Part shown: positions 35,583-43,273 of the stretch, one piece after another
Layout of the letters: each line of letters starts with the position of its first letter
Position numbering within the stretch: the stretch's first letter is position 1
Assembly: GCA_965208525.1 (NCBI GenBank)
Contig: OZ242340.1
Location: 4,154,001 to 4,218,000, forward strand
Origin: VXYL01 sp965208525
Lineage (GTDB): Bacteria > Pseudomonadota > Gammaproteobacteria > Pseudomonadales > Azotimanducaceae
Reading direction: 5' to 3'
DNA: 64,000 nucleotides
Program-made: the position numbers and the translations under genes
Notes under the pieces: model-generated
The model's database searches: none
The model's input: the letters and a program-made list of their open reading frames with translations, nothing else
What the model was told of the DNA's origin: nothing

Positions 35583-35590
35583 CGGGATTG

Positions 35591-36814
35591 ATGTTATCCT
35601 TGCAATTCGTCCAAAGTTTGGACAATATGCAAGGAAATATGATCCCCCGCAGCGTTCTACCCAATCTCTTGGCCGCGCTCGATATGCAGCCGGCTGTCGC
35701 CATCATCGGTCCACGGCAATGCGGCAAGACCACATTGGCGCTCGAAATAGCGGCACGGCGCGACGCGACCTATCTCGATCTCGAAAACGCAGATGACCGC
35801 AATCGCCTTTCCGAACCGGTGCTCTACCTCGACAGCGTGGACGACCGCTTAGTCATCCTCGACGAGATCCACCGCGCGCCCGGACTGTTCCCGACCCTGC
35901 GCGGCGTGATCGACGAAGGCCGCCGCCAAGGCAAGGGCATTGGGAGATTTCTCGTTCTCGGCTCGGCCACCATTGACCTCTTGCGGCAGTCCGGCGAATC
36001 GCTCGCGGGTCGCATCAGCTATCTCGATCTAACGCCGTTCACACCCTTGGAGGTGGAGTCCGACCGCGCCGCACGCGAGCGGCTGTGGCTGCGTGGCGGA
36101 TATCCGATGAGCTACCTCGCGAACGACGCCAACGCAAGCTTGGCGTGGCGCCGCGATTTCATCCGCACGTACCTCGAGCGCGACGTACAGACATTTGGCC
36201 CTCGCATTCCGGCGACATCCTTGGAGCGACTCTGGACAATGCTGGCGCACCGTCAAGGCCAGCCGCTCAACGCATCCGCCTTGGCCCATGCGCTCGAATC
36301 AAGCCCGCAGTCCGTCACGCGCTACATCGATCTACTCGTCGACCTGTTGCTGGTGCGACGGCTACACCCATATGTCGCCAACGTCGGCAAACGCCTCGTG
36401 AAGTCGCCGAAGGTCTATGTGCGAGACAGCGGCCTCGTTCACGCGCTCTTGGGCATCCCCACATTGCAGGCACTCTCCGGCCATCCGGTCGTTGGCCACA
36501 GCTGGGAGGGCTTCGTGGTCGAGACGCTGGCAAGCGCAGTGCCCTGGCCCGCAACCACATGGTTCTATCGAACGAGTGCTGGAGCCGAGATCGATCTCGT
36601 CATCGAGTTTGCCCCCGACGAGATCTGGGCCATCGAGATCAAGCGATCACTCGCCCCAAAGGTCACGCGCGGCTTCCACATTGCCTGTGCAGACCTGCAG
36701 CCAGCGCGGGCGTTCGTAGCCTACGCCGGCGACGAGCGGTTCCCGCTAACCGAGAACGTCGAAGCCATCGGCATGTTGGAGCTAGCCACCCTGCTCCAGA
36801 GTGGGCGGCCCTAG
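35591..36814 (+). CDS. AAA ATPase with C-terminal DUF4143 domain
   Basis: About 407 residues. Three in-frame ATGs (35591, 35627, 35639) compete; homologues of this family normally begin close to MIPRSVLPNLL, which favours 35639. The ATPase part has Walker A GPRQCGKTTLA, Walker B LVILDEIHRAP and the sensor LVLGSATIDLL. A helical region RDFIRTYLERDVQTFGP follows. The C-terminal DUF4143 part ends in GAEIDLVIEF and WAIEIKRS, a pattern like the PD-(D/E)xK nuclease core. Stand-alone members are widespread and often exchanged between bacteria; their role is unknown. The start region is visibly AT-richer than the surroundings and overlaps a palindrome. Confidence 0.88.
   Translation: MLSLQFVQSLDNMQGNMIPRSVLPNLLAALDMQPAVAIIGPRQCGKTTLALEIAARRDATYLDLENADDRNRLSEPVLYLDSVDDRLVILDEIHRAPGLFPTLRGVIDEGRRQGKGIGRFLVLGSATIDLLRQSGESLAGRISYLDLTPFTPLEVESDRAARERLWLRGGYPMSYLANDANASLAWRRDFIRTYLERDVQTFGPRIPATSLERLWTMLAHRQGQPLNASALAHALESSPQSVTRYIDLLVDLLLVRRLHPYVANVGKRLVKSPKVYVRDSGLVHALLGIPTLQALSGHPVVGHSWEGFVVETLASAVPWPATTWFYRTSAGAEIDLVIEFAPDEIWAIEIKRSLAPKVTRGFHIACADLQPARAFVAYAGDERFPLTENVEAIGMLELATLLQSGRP
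35609..35623. promoter_or_regulatory. 15-bp palindrome over the DUF4143 ATPase start
   Basis: GTCCAAA-g-TTTGGAC is a perfect inverted repeat with 7-bp arms. TTGCAA (35600-35605) and CAATAT (35623-35628) are separated by 17 bp, so the palindrome would fill the spacer of a promoter whose transcript begins just before the ATG at 35639. An operator is inferred, not shown. Confidence 0.5.
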
Positions 36815-36826
36815 CAGGCAAGTCGG

Positions 36827-36836
36827 ACTTTGGACG
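36827..36836. repeat. Inverted copy of the palindrome half-site after the ATPase gene
   Basis: ACTTTGGACG is the exact reverse complement of CGTCCAAAGT at 35608-35617. The two 10-mers flank the ATPase gene. The remaining gap 36837-37059 shows no gene. Confidence 0.35.
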
Positions 36837-37059
36837 GCGCAAGCCGGCCGAATGCCAATAGGCCGATTGGACGGCGTGGGCTGGGGCAAGAAGCGTTGTC
36901 CGAAGGCAACGGTTCTTGTAGCGCTAACGAAACGAGGCTGTCCGTCCCAACTGCCGGTAGGCAGAAGCGCGGCTTATTGCACGACTGCCTGAGGGACCAG
37001 GGAAGCACCGACCCCCCCTCTCGTTTACGCTAGGCGCATTCGACCCATCGGAGCCTGCC

Positions 37060-38319
37060 GTGCCCCCCCGCAACGCCTTCTATGCGCAGTCCGGTGGCGT
37101 TACCGCCGTCATCAATGCCAGTGCCTGCGGCGTCATCGAGACCGCTCGCGAGCATGGTGAACGGATTGGCAAGGTGTTCGCGGGCAAGAACGGCATCCTC
37201 GGCGCCTTGCGCGAGGAGCTGATCGACACGAGCCACGAGAGCGACGCCGACATCGCTCTGCTGCGCTTCACGCCTGGCGGTGCGTTCGGTTCCTGCCGCT
37301 ACAAGCTCGCGAGCTACGAAGACAACGCCCGCGAATACGACCGTCTGCTCGAGGTCTTCCGCGCCCACGACATCGGCTTCTTTTTCTACAACGGCGGCGG
37401 CGACTCCCAGGACACCGCGAGCAAGGTGGCGGAGCTAGCGGCTCGCAGCGGCTACCCCATCACCTGCGTTGGCATCCCCAAGACGGTGGACAACGACCTC
37501 CCGTGCACGGATGTCTGCCCGGGTTTCGGCTCGGTGGCGAAATACGTCGCCGTGTCGGTGCAGGAAGCGGCGCTCGATGTCGCATCGATGGCCGAGACTT
37601 CCACCCGCGTGTTCATCCTCGAAGTGATGGGGAGGCACGCCGGCTGGATCGCCGCCGCCGGGGCACTGGCGAAGCGGACCCGCGACGATGCGCCGCACAT
37701 CATCCTGTTGCCGGAGGTGCCGTTTGGGCGCGACGCGTTCCTCGAACGCGTGCGCGAAACGGTGCAACGGGTGGGGTTCTGTGTGGTCGTCGCCTCGGAG
37801 GGCACCCGTTACGAGGACGGCGGCTTCCTCTCCGAGTCCGGCACCGTCGATGCCTTCGGTCACGCCCAACTCGGCGGCGTGGCACCGATGCTGGCGGAAC
37901 TCGTGCGCGGCGAGCTGGGGTTCAAGTTCCACTGGGCCGTGGCGGACTACCTGCAGCGCGCGGCCCGACACGTCGCCTCTGCCACCGACGTCGAACAGGC
38001 CTATGCCGTCGGCAAGGGTGCCGTGGAGCTAGCCCTCGCCGGCACCGGCGGCGTAATGGTCACCATCGAACGCACCGCCGACGACCCCTATGCCTGGCGC
38101 ACGGGCCAAGCGCCACTCGCGGAGGTGGCCAACGTCGAGCGCAAGCTGCCACCGAACTACATCTCCGAGGACGGCTTCGGCATCACCGGCGCAGCACTGC
38201 GCTACCTGCGCCCACTCATCGCCGGCGAGGACTATCCAGAGTACGTGGGGGGCCTGCCCCGCTACGCCAAGCTGAAGAACGAACGCACCCCGAAGCTGCT
38301 GCCGCCGTTCGATCCCTGA
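37060..38319 (+). CDS. 6-phosphofructokinase, pyrophosphate-dependent type
   Basis: 419 residues from a GTG at 37060. The substrate site has AQSGGVTAVINA. The phosphoryl-donor site reads FYNGGGDSQDTASKV with Asp where ATP-dependent enzymes have Gly. The catalytic loop is PKTVDNDLPCTD, with Lys in place of the Gly of ATP enzymes. Both changes are known markers of PPi-dependent PFKs. The enzyme would interconvert fructose 6-phosphate and fructose 1,6-bisphosphate reversibly with PPi. Other conserved blocks are MGRHAGWIAA and PEVPFGRDAF. The gene stands alone on the + strand, with no other glycolytic gene nearby. Confidence 0.92.
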   Translation: MPPRNAFYAQSGGVTAVINASACGVIETAREHGERIGKVFAGKNGILGALREELIDTSHESDADIALLRFTPGGAFGSCRYKLASYEDNAREYDRLLEVFRAHDIGFFFYNGGGDSQDTASKVAELAARSGYPITCVGIPKTVDNDLPCTDVCPGFGSVAKYVAVSVQEAALDVASMAETSTRVFILEVMGRHAGWIAAAGALAKRTRDDAPHIILLPEVPFGRDAFLERVRETVQRVGFCVVVASEGTRYEDGGFLSESGTVDAFGHAQLGGVAPMLAELVRGELGFKFHWAVADYLQRAARHVASATDVEQAYAVGKGAVELALAGTGGVMVTIERTADDPYAWRTGQAPLAEVANVERKLPPNYISEDGFGITGAALRYLRPLIAGEDYPEYVGGLPRYAKLKNERTPKLLPPFDP

Positions 38320-38455
38320 GCCACCGCCTCAAGGAGGCTCCGCATCAACGGTGGTGTGGGCTCGATTCGGTTCCTTGGTACCAACTGGGGAACTTCCCAA
38401 CTTGCCTTGCGACTAACCGCCGTCGCTTGGATTGCTGGGGATGGGTTCGTAACCA

Positions 38456-39961
38456 ATGCACAACACCGTGGCTGCGGCCCGTCGATTGGGTCGCGTGGGT
38501 GCCCTTGCCGCCTGCTTCCTTTTCTCTTCCATTGCCGCCAGCCCCGATCCCGCCCCATCGTTCGAGCGCATCGACCTCGCACTGGGCACGCCGGAAGACC
38601 ACATCGTCCTGCCGGGCCGCTTCCGAGGTGGGGCGTTGGACGACCTCGCCGTGGTCACGGTGGACGAGGAAAACCAGCGGGAGCTCAGCATCCACTCGAT
38701 CGTTGGCGAGCCGGGGCAGCGAACCTGGCACCTCGCGCATCGGCAGCGCCTCGATGAGGACGTGATCTTCATGGATGTGGTGGGCCTAGCGGACGGCACC
38801 GACCGACTGCTCGTGGCCCGGCGCGGGCGGATTTCCTGGCTGGATGCGGCGTCCGGCAGCGAGCGCCCATTCCTCGACCTGTCCTCCATCTACAACGTCG
38901 CGCCACTCGATGAAATGCCGCGCGTCGAAATCGCCCGCGACGTGACCGGCGACGGTCTCGACGACATTGCACTCGCCGACTTCGACGGCTATTGGCTCGT
39001 GCGGCAACGCGAAGACGGTTCGTGGAACGAACCCACCAAAGTGGCGGTTACCGCCGGCGTATCCGGTGGATTCGCATGGAGCTACCGCCCTCGCTACGCC
39101 TATCCCGTCGACTTCAACGGCGACGGACTGACGGACATTGCCTTCTGGGACAGAGGCGAGCTTCTGGTCCACCTTGCCACCGACAACGGCTATGCCGACA
39201 AGGCGCTGGTGGCCAACCTTGGCTTGGAACTGGAGAAGGACGAGCGGATCGTCTCGGTCGCCATGGGCGAGGACGCGGAAGCGGAGTTGCTCACCTTCTG
39301 GGGCATGGAGGACTACAACGGCGACGGCACACCAGACATCGCCACGCAGCGGGTGACGAGTTCTGGCCTCCTGTCGAAGAAAACCACCTACCTCGTGCAT
39401 TTCGGGACACACGAAGACGGCCGCACCACCTTTCGACCGACGCCGGATGCCACCTTCGTCTCCGATGGTATCCAGGTCATGGACACGATCGACGTTGACG
39501 GCGACGGCATTCAGGAGTTCATGATCATCACCGTGCAGGTGAGCGTAGCGCGCATCATCGCCGCGCTCATCACCGGTTCCGTGCCGTTCGACGCCGAAAT
39601 GTACGCATTCACGAACGGCGCCTACCCGGAAGAGCCAAGTTTCCGCCGCCGATTCCACTTCGAGTTCAGCTTCCGCACCGGCTCCATCAGCTCGCCCGAT
39701 GCCACCTTCGCCGACGTAACCGGCGACGGCATCAAGGACGCGGTGCTCATCAACACCGACGATGGCCTCGTGGTGCATCCGGGAACAGGCGGCGCGACCG
39801 TGATTGCCGAACAAGGGCACGAGATCGAGTTCACCACGCTGCACGAGGCCGTTTCGGTGGAGGAGCGGGACTTCGATGACGACGGTCGCGACGATCTCCT
39901 CATTCGCACCGGATTCGGCCAGGACCCGAAGGGTGTCATCGTCCTCCTAAGCCGAGACTAG
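38456..39961 (+). CDS. Exported FG-GAP/VCBS repeat protein
   Basis: 501 residues with a signal peptide (LAACFLFSSIAAS, cleavage near residue 29). At least six Asp-rich calcium-binding-like motifs repeat: DVTGDGLDDIAL (about residue 162), DFNGDGLTDIAFWD (220), DYNGDGTPDIATQ (286), DVDGDGIQEF (346), DVTGDGIKDAVL (421) and DFDDDGRDDLLI (473). Their spacing fits a beta-propeller of the integrin-alpha type. A secreted or periplasmic adhesion or binding role is likely; no enzymatic domain is seen. The GC-balanced gap before it holds no gene. Confidence 0.85.
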   Translation: MHNTVAAARRLGRVGALAACFLFSSIAASPDPAPSFERIDLALGTPEDHIVLPGRFRGGALDDLAVVTVDEENQRELSIHSIVGEPGQRTWHLAHRQRLDEDVIFMDVVGLADGTDRLLVARRGRISWLDAASGSERPFLDLSSIYNVAPLDEMPRVEIARDVTGDGLDDIALADFDGYWLVRQREDGSWNEPTKVAVTAGVSGGFAWSYRPRYAYPVDFNGDGLTDIAFWDRGELLVHLATDNGYADKALVANLGLELEKDERIVSVAMGEDAEAELLTFWGMEDYNGDGTPDIATQRVTSSGLLSKKTTYLVHFGTHEDGRTTFRPTPDATFVSDGIQVMDTIDVDGDGIQEFMIITVQVSVARIIAALITGSVPFDAEMYAFTNGAYPEEPSFRRRFHFEFSFRTGSISSPDATFADVTGDGIKDAVLINTDDGLVVHPGTGGATVIAEQGHEIEFTTLHEAVSVEERDFDDDGRDDLLIRTGFGQDPKGVIVLLSRD

Positions 39962-40071
39962 CGCTGCCTCCACGAGCGCCATTGCGCGCGGCCCAGCTTC
40001 CGGTCGCCCGACGTCGTGCCGCAAGCGCCGGATATGCGGTAAGGTGCGCCGTTTTCTTGAGGTTCGGGCCG

Positions 40072-42498
40072 ATGGGCGAGCGCTACGACCCGCATGCGGT
40101 CGAGGAGAAATGGCAGGAGCGTTGGGAGCGGCTGGGCGTGAACCGGCTGAGCCAGGACGACCTGCGCAGCGCCAAGGACCCGTACTACAACCTGATGATG
40201 TTCCCCTACCCTTCGGCGGAGGGGCTGCACATCGGCAACATCTATGCCTACACCGGCGCCGATGCCAACGGCCGCTTTTGGCGGCTGAAGGGCAAGGATG
40301 TGTTCCAGCCCATGGGCTTCGACGCCTTTGGCATCCATTCGGAGAACTACGCCCTCAAGGTGGGCGTCAACCCGAACGACCTCATCCCGCGCAACATCGA
40401 CAACTTCACCGGCATGCTGCGCCGGTTCGGCGGCATGTTTGACTGGAACCACACGGTCGACACCACCAACCCCAACTACTATCGCTGGACCCAGTGGGTG
40501 TTCCTCAAGCTGCACGAGGCGGGGCTCGTGGAACGGCGGCAGGCCCCCGTGAACTGGTGCCCGTCGTGCAAGACGGTGCTTGCCAACGAACAGGTGATCC
40601 AGGGCCTTTGCGAACGTTGCGAAAGCGCTGTCGAGCAGCGCGACCTGCCGCAGTGGTTCTTCCGCATCACCGACTATGCGGAGCGGCTGCTCGCCAACAC
40701 GGGGCACATCGACTGGTCCGACAAAACCCGCAAGGCGCAAATCAACTGGATCGGCCGCAGCGAAGGCGCCGAGGTGGTTTTCTCCTTGGATGGCCATGAC
40801 GAGACCATTCGCGTGTTCACCACCCGCCCCGACACGCTGTTCGGCGCCACTTACATGGTGCTGGCGCCGGAGCACCCGCTGGTGGACGACATCACCACCG
40901 ACGCCCAGCGCGAAGCCGTGAACGCCTACCGCGAGCAGGTGGCAAGACAAGATCTGGTGGAACGCCAGAAAACCGACAAGGACAAGACCGGCGTTTTCAC
41001 CGGCGCCTACTGCGTAAACCCGGTCAACGGTGAGCGCATCGGTGTGTGGATTGCGGACTATGTGCTCATGGGTTACGGCACTGGCGCCATCATGGCCGTG
41101 CCGGGACACGACGAGCGCGACTTCGAGTTCGCTCACGAGTTCGACCTGCCCATCGTGCGCGTGATTGCCGCGGATGGGGAAACCGCCGAAACACCCCTCG
41201 AGGCGGCATGGGCTGGGGACGGCACCCTCGTCAACTCCGGCGAATTCGATGGCCTTTCCGTGGCGGACGCCAAACGCGCCATCGTCGCGAGCCTGGAAGC
41301 GAAGGAACAAGCCACGAGCCAGGCGAACTTTCGGCTCCGGGACTGGTGCGTCTCGCGCCAGCGCTACTGGGGGCCGCCCATCCCCATGGTGCATTGTGAC
41401 CACTGCGGCCCGGTGCCGCTGCCCGAATCCGACCTGCCGGTAGAACTGCCCCACCTCGACGACTTTCGCCCTGACGACTCTGGCATCAGCCCGCTAGCCC
41501 GCGTGAAAGAGTGGTACGAAGTGCCCTGCCCTGTGTGCGGCGGGCCGGCGCACCGCGACACCGACGTCACCGACAATTTCCTCTGCAGCGGCTGGTACTT
41601 CCTGCGCTACCCGAGCACCGACCGCGACGACGTGGCGCTCGACGCCCAACTCACCCGCAAATGGCTGCCCGTGGATTCCTACATCGGCGGCAACGAGCAC
41701 GCGGTGCTGCACCTGATGTATGCCCGCTTCATCAGCATGGCGCTGCACGACCACGGCGTGCTGCACTTCGACGAACCATTCACCCGCTTCCGCGCCCACG
41801 GCCTGCTCATCCGCGAAGGCAAGAAAATGTCCAAGAGCAAGGGCAACGTCATTACGCCGGACGACGTGATCCGCCGCTACGGCGCCGACACCATGCGCCT
41901 GTACCTGCTCTTCCTCGGTCCCTACGAGCAGGGCGGCGACTACCAAGGGCGCGGCATCCAAGGGCCCCACGGCTTCCTGGGCCGCCTCTGGCAGAGCGTC
42001 GAAGAGGCGGCCCCCGACACCCCTGACCCAGATGTGGAACGCGCCCTGCACCGAACCATCAAGCAGGTGAGCGAACAGGTACCGGAACTGCAATACAACA
42101 CCGCCATCGCCGCCATGATGGAATACCTGAACGAGGCCCGCGCCGGCGGCCGCACGCCGAAGAACGCCGAACTCGAGCCGCTGGTCGTCATGCTGGCCCC
42201 CTTCGCGCCCCACATCGCGGAGGAACTCTACGAACGCCTGGGTCACGCCGAGGGTCTGTTCGGATCGGCATCGTGGCCTGACTACGACCCCGCCAAGACC
42301 GTGGAGGAGTCCGTGGAAGTCGCCGTGCAGGTGAACGGCAAGATGCGCGGCCGAGTCACGGTGCCGGTGGACGCCACCGAGGAGGCGGTGGTTGCGGCGG
42401 CGCGCGCGCAGCCCAACGTCAGTCGCCATCTGGAGGCCGGCCAGGTGCGGCGGGTGATCCACGTGCCCGGGAGGTTGCTCAATGTCGTGGTGTCGTAG
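40072..42498 (+). CDS. leuS: Leucyl-tRNA synthetase
   Basis: 808 residues from the ATG at 40072 (MGERYDPHAVEEKWQERW). The HIGH-type motif is in PSAEGLHIGNIYAYTG. The CP1 editing domain contains TTRPDTLFGATYMVLAPEHP. The KMSKS loop is GKKMSKSKGNV. Two Cys pairs, CPSC and CERC, form a zinc ribbon near residues 165-185. It is slightly shorter than E. coli LeuRS (860). It charges tRNA-Leu and edits mischarged products. Its usual neighbours lptE and holA lie about 6 kb downstream, past an accessory segment. Confidence 0.97.
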   Translation: MGERYDPHAVEEKWQERWERLGVNRLSQDDLRSAKDPYYNLMMFPYPSAEGLHIGNIYAYTGADANGRFWRLKGKDVFQPMGFDAFGIHSENYALKVGVNPNDLIPRNIDNFTGMLRRFGGMFDWNHTVDTTNPNYYRWTQWVFLKLHEAGLVERRQAPVNWCPSCKTVLANEQVIQGLCERCESAVEQRDLPQWFFRITDYAERLLANTGHIDWSDKTRKAQINWIGRSEGAEVVFSLDGHDETIRVFTTRPDTLFGATYMVLAPEHPLVDDITTDAQREAVNAYREQVARQDLVERQKTDKDKTGVFTGAYCVNPVNGERIGVWIADYVLMGYGTGAIMAVPGHDERDFEFAHEFDLPIVRVIAADGETAETPLEAAWAGDGTLVNSGEFDGLSVADAKRAIVASLEAKEQATSQANFRLRDWCVSRQRYWGPPIPMVHCDHCGPVPLPESDLPVELPHLDDFRPDDSGISPLARVKEWYEVPCPVCGGPAHRDTDVTDNFLCSGWYFLRYPSTDRDDVALDAQLTRKWLPVDSYIGGNEHAVLHLMYARFISMALHDHGVLHFDEPFTRFRAHGLLIREGKKMSKSKGNVITPDDVIRRYGADTMRLYLLFLGPYEQGGDYQGRGIQGPHGFLGRLWQSVEEAAPDTPDPDVERALHRTIKQVSEQVPELQYNTAIAAMMEYLNEARAGGRTPKNAELEPLVVMLAPFAPHIAEELYERLGHAEGLFGSASWPDYDPAKTVEESVEVAVQVNGKMRGRVTVPVDATEEAVVAAARAQPNVSRHLEAGQVRRVIHVPGRLLNVVVS

Positions 42499-42510
42499 GA
42501 GCCTACGGGC

Positions 42511-42638
42511 CCTCGGAGGGAAGGCATTCTGCCTTCCCTGGCGCGCAGCAGCGCGCCCACTCAGCACAACGCGACAGGCCTCCCGGCCTGTAGGGGCGCG
42601 CCCTTCGGGCACGACGGCAGAATGCCTTCCCTCCAAGG
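42511..42638. repeat. MITE-like composite repeat, copy 4
   Basis: 128 bp with inverted ends CCTCGGAGGGAAGGCATTCT and AGAATGCCTTCCCTCCAAGG. The interior differs from copies 2 and 3 and carries GGCGCGCAGCAGCGCGCC, CAGGCCTCCCGGCCTG and a GGGGCGCGCCC palindrome. It starts 13 bp after the leuS stop and ends two bases before the start codon of the next gene. Confidence 0.8.
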
Positions 42639-42640
42639 TC

Positions 42641-43246
42641 ATGGCGAGGCTGCAAGCCCGGACGCTGGCAACCCTCCTCGCGGTCCTCCCCTTCGCAGCA
42701 CCCACCGCGGCAAGCGACGCCTCGGACAAGGACGCACCCGCAGCAAAGCGCCCTTCCGCCAGCCTTTATCTCGCGAATCCCTACGGCTTCTCCGAACAGC
42801 AGCGAGAGGGGCCGCTGAAGGCCCTGGTAGCCGAACTCGAACGCATGGGCGTGGAGGTTTGGGAGCCGTTCGCTCGCAACAATCAGGTGGATCGCACAAC
42901 GCCCGGTTGGGCCTACCAGATCGGCCAGGCAGATCTGCGCGACGTTCGGGACGCAGACGGCATCTTCGCCGTCGTCAACGGCTGCCCCCCCGACGAAGGC
43001 GTGATGGTGGAACTAGGCATGGCCATCGCCTGGCAGAAGCCGGTATTCCTCTTCCGCGACGACTTCCGCCGCTGCACCGACAGCGAAGGCTATCCCCTCA
43101 ACCTAATGCTCTTCACCGGTTTGCCCGAGGCAACCTGGCGAGAACACTGGTATTCATCCATCCACGAACTAGCTGACCCGGGCAAGGCACTCGCCGAGTG
43201 GCTCGCGGGCCGGCGCACTGGAGCGGCACCGACCGCCACGGACTAG
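42641..43246 (+). CDS. Nucleoside 2-deoxyribosyltransferase-like protein with signal peptide
   Basis: 201 residues. A hydrophobic leader (LATLLAVLPFAAPTAAS) predicts export. The rest matches the nucleoside 2-deoxyribosyltransferase fold: SLYLANPYGFSE at the start of the Rossmann-like core, then ADLRDVRDADGIFAVVN, and DEGVMVELGMAIAW with the catalytic Glu, then KPVFLFRDDFR. Cytosolic members transfer deoxyribose between bases, and some are DNA- or nucleotide-processing effectors; an exported version is unusual. The ATG at 42641 lies two bases from the end of a MITE-like repeat and has only a weak AAGG site, so the start and therefore the leader need checking. Confidence 0.75.
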   Translation: MARLQARTLATLLAVLPFAAPTAASDASDKDAPAAKRPSASLYLANPYGFSEQQREGPLKALVAELERMGVEVWEPFARNNQVDRTTPGWAYQIGQADLRDVRDADGIFAVVNGCPPDEGVMVELGMAIAWQKPVFLFRDDFRRCTDSEGYPLNLMLFTGLPEATWREHWYSSIHELADPGKALAEWLAGRRTGAAPTATD

Positions 43247-43273
43247 CCACACACCTCGCGGAGGAACTCGGCC

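Noticed and set aside
34238..35590. Frame that overlaps the BCCT gene and continues into the DUF4143 ATPase gene
   Set aside because: Only the part after 35591 codes for the ATPase. The earlier part is an out-of-phase reading of the BCCT gene, so a fusion protein is not supported.
36837..37059. Short open frames in the gap before the phosphofructokinase gene
   Set aside because: No ribosome site, no hydrophobic or conserved pattern, and the sequence is repeat-like.
42511..42638. Insertion sequence
   Set aside because: It has inverted ends but no transposase frame; at 128 bp it can only be non-autonomous.
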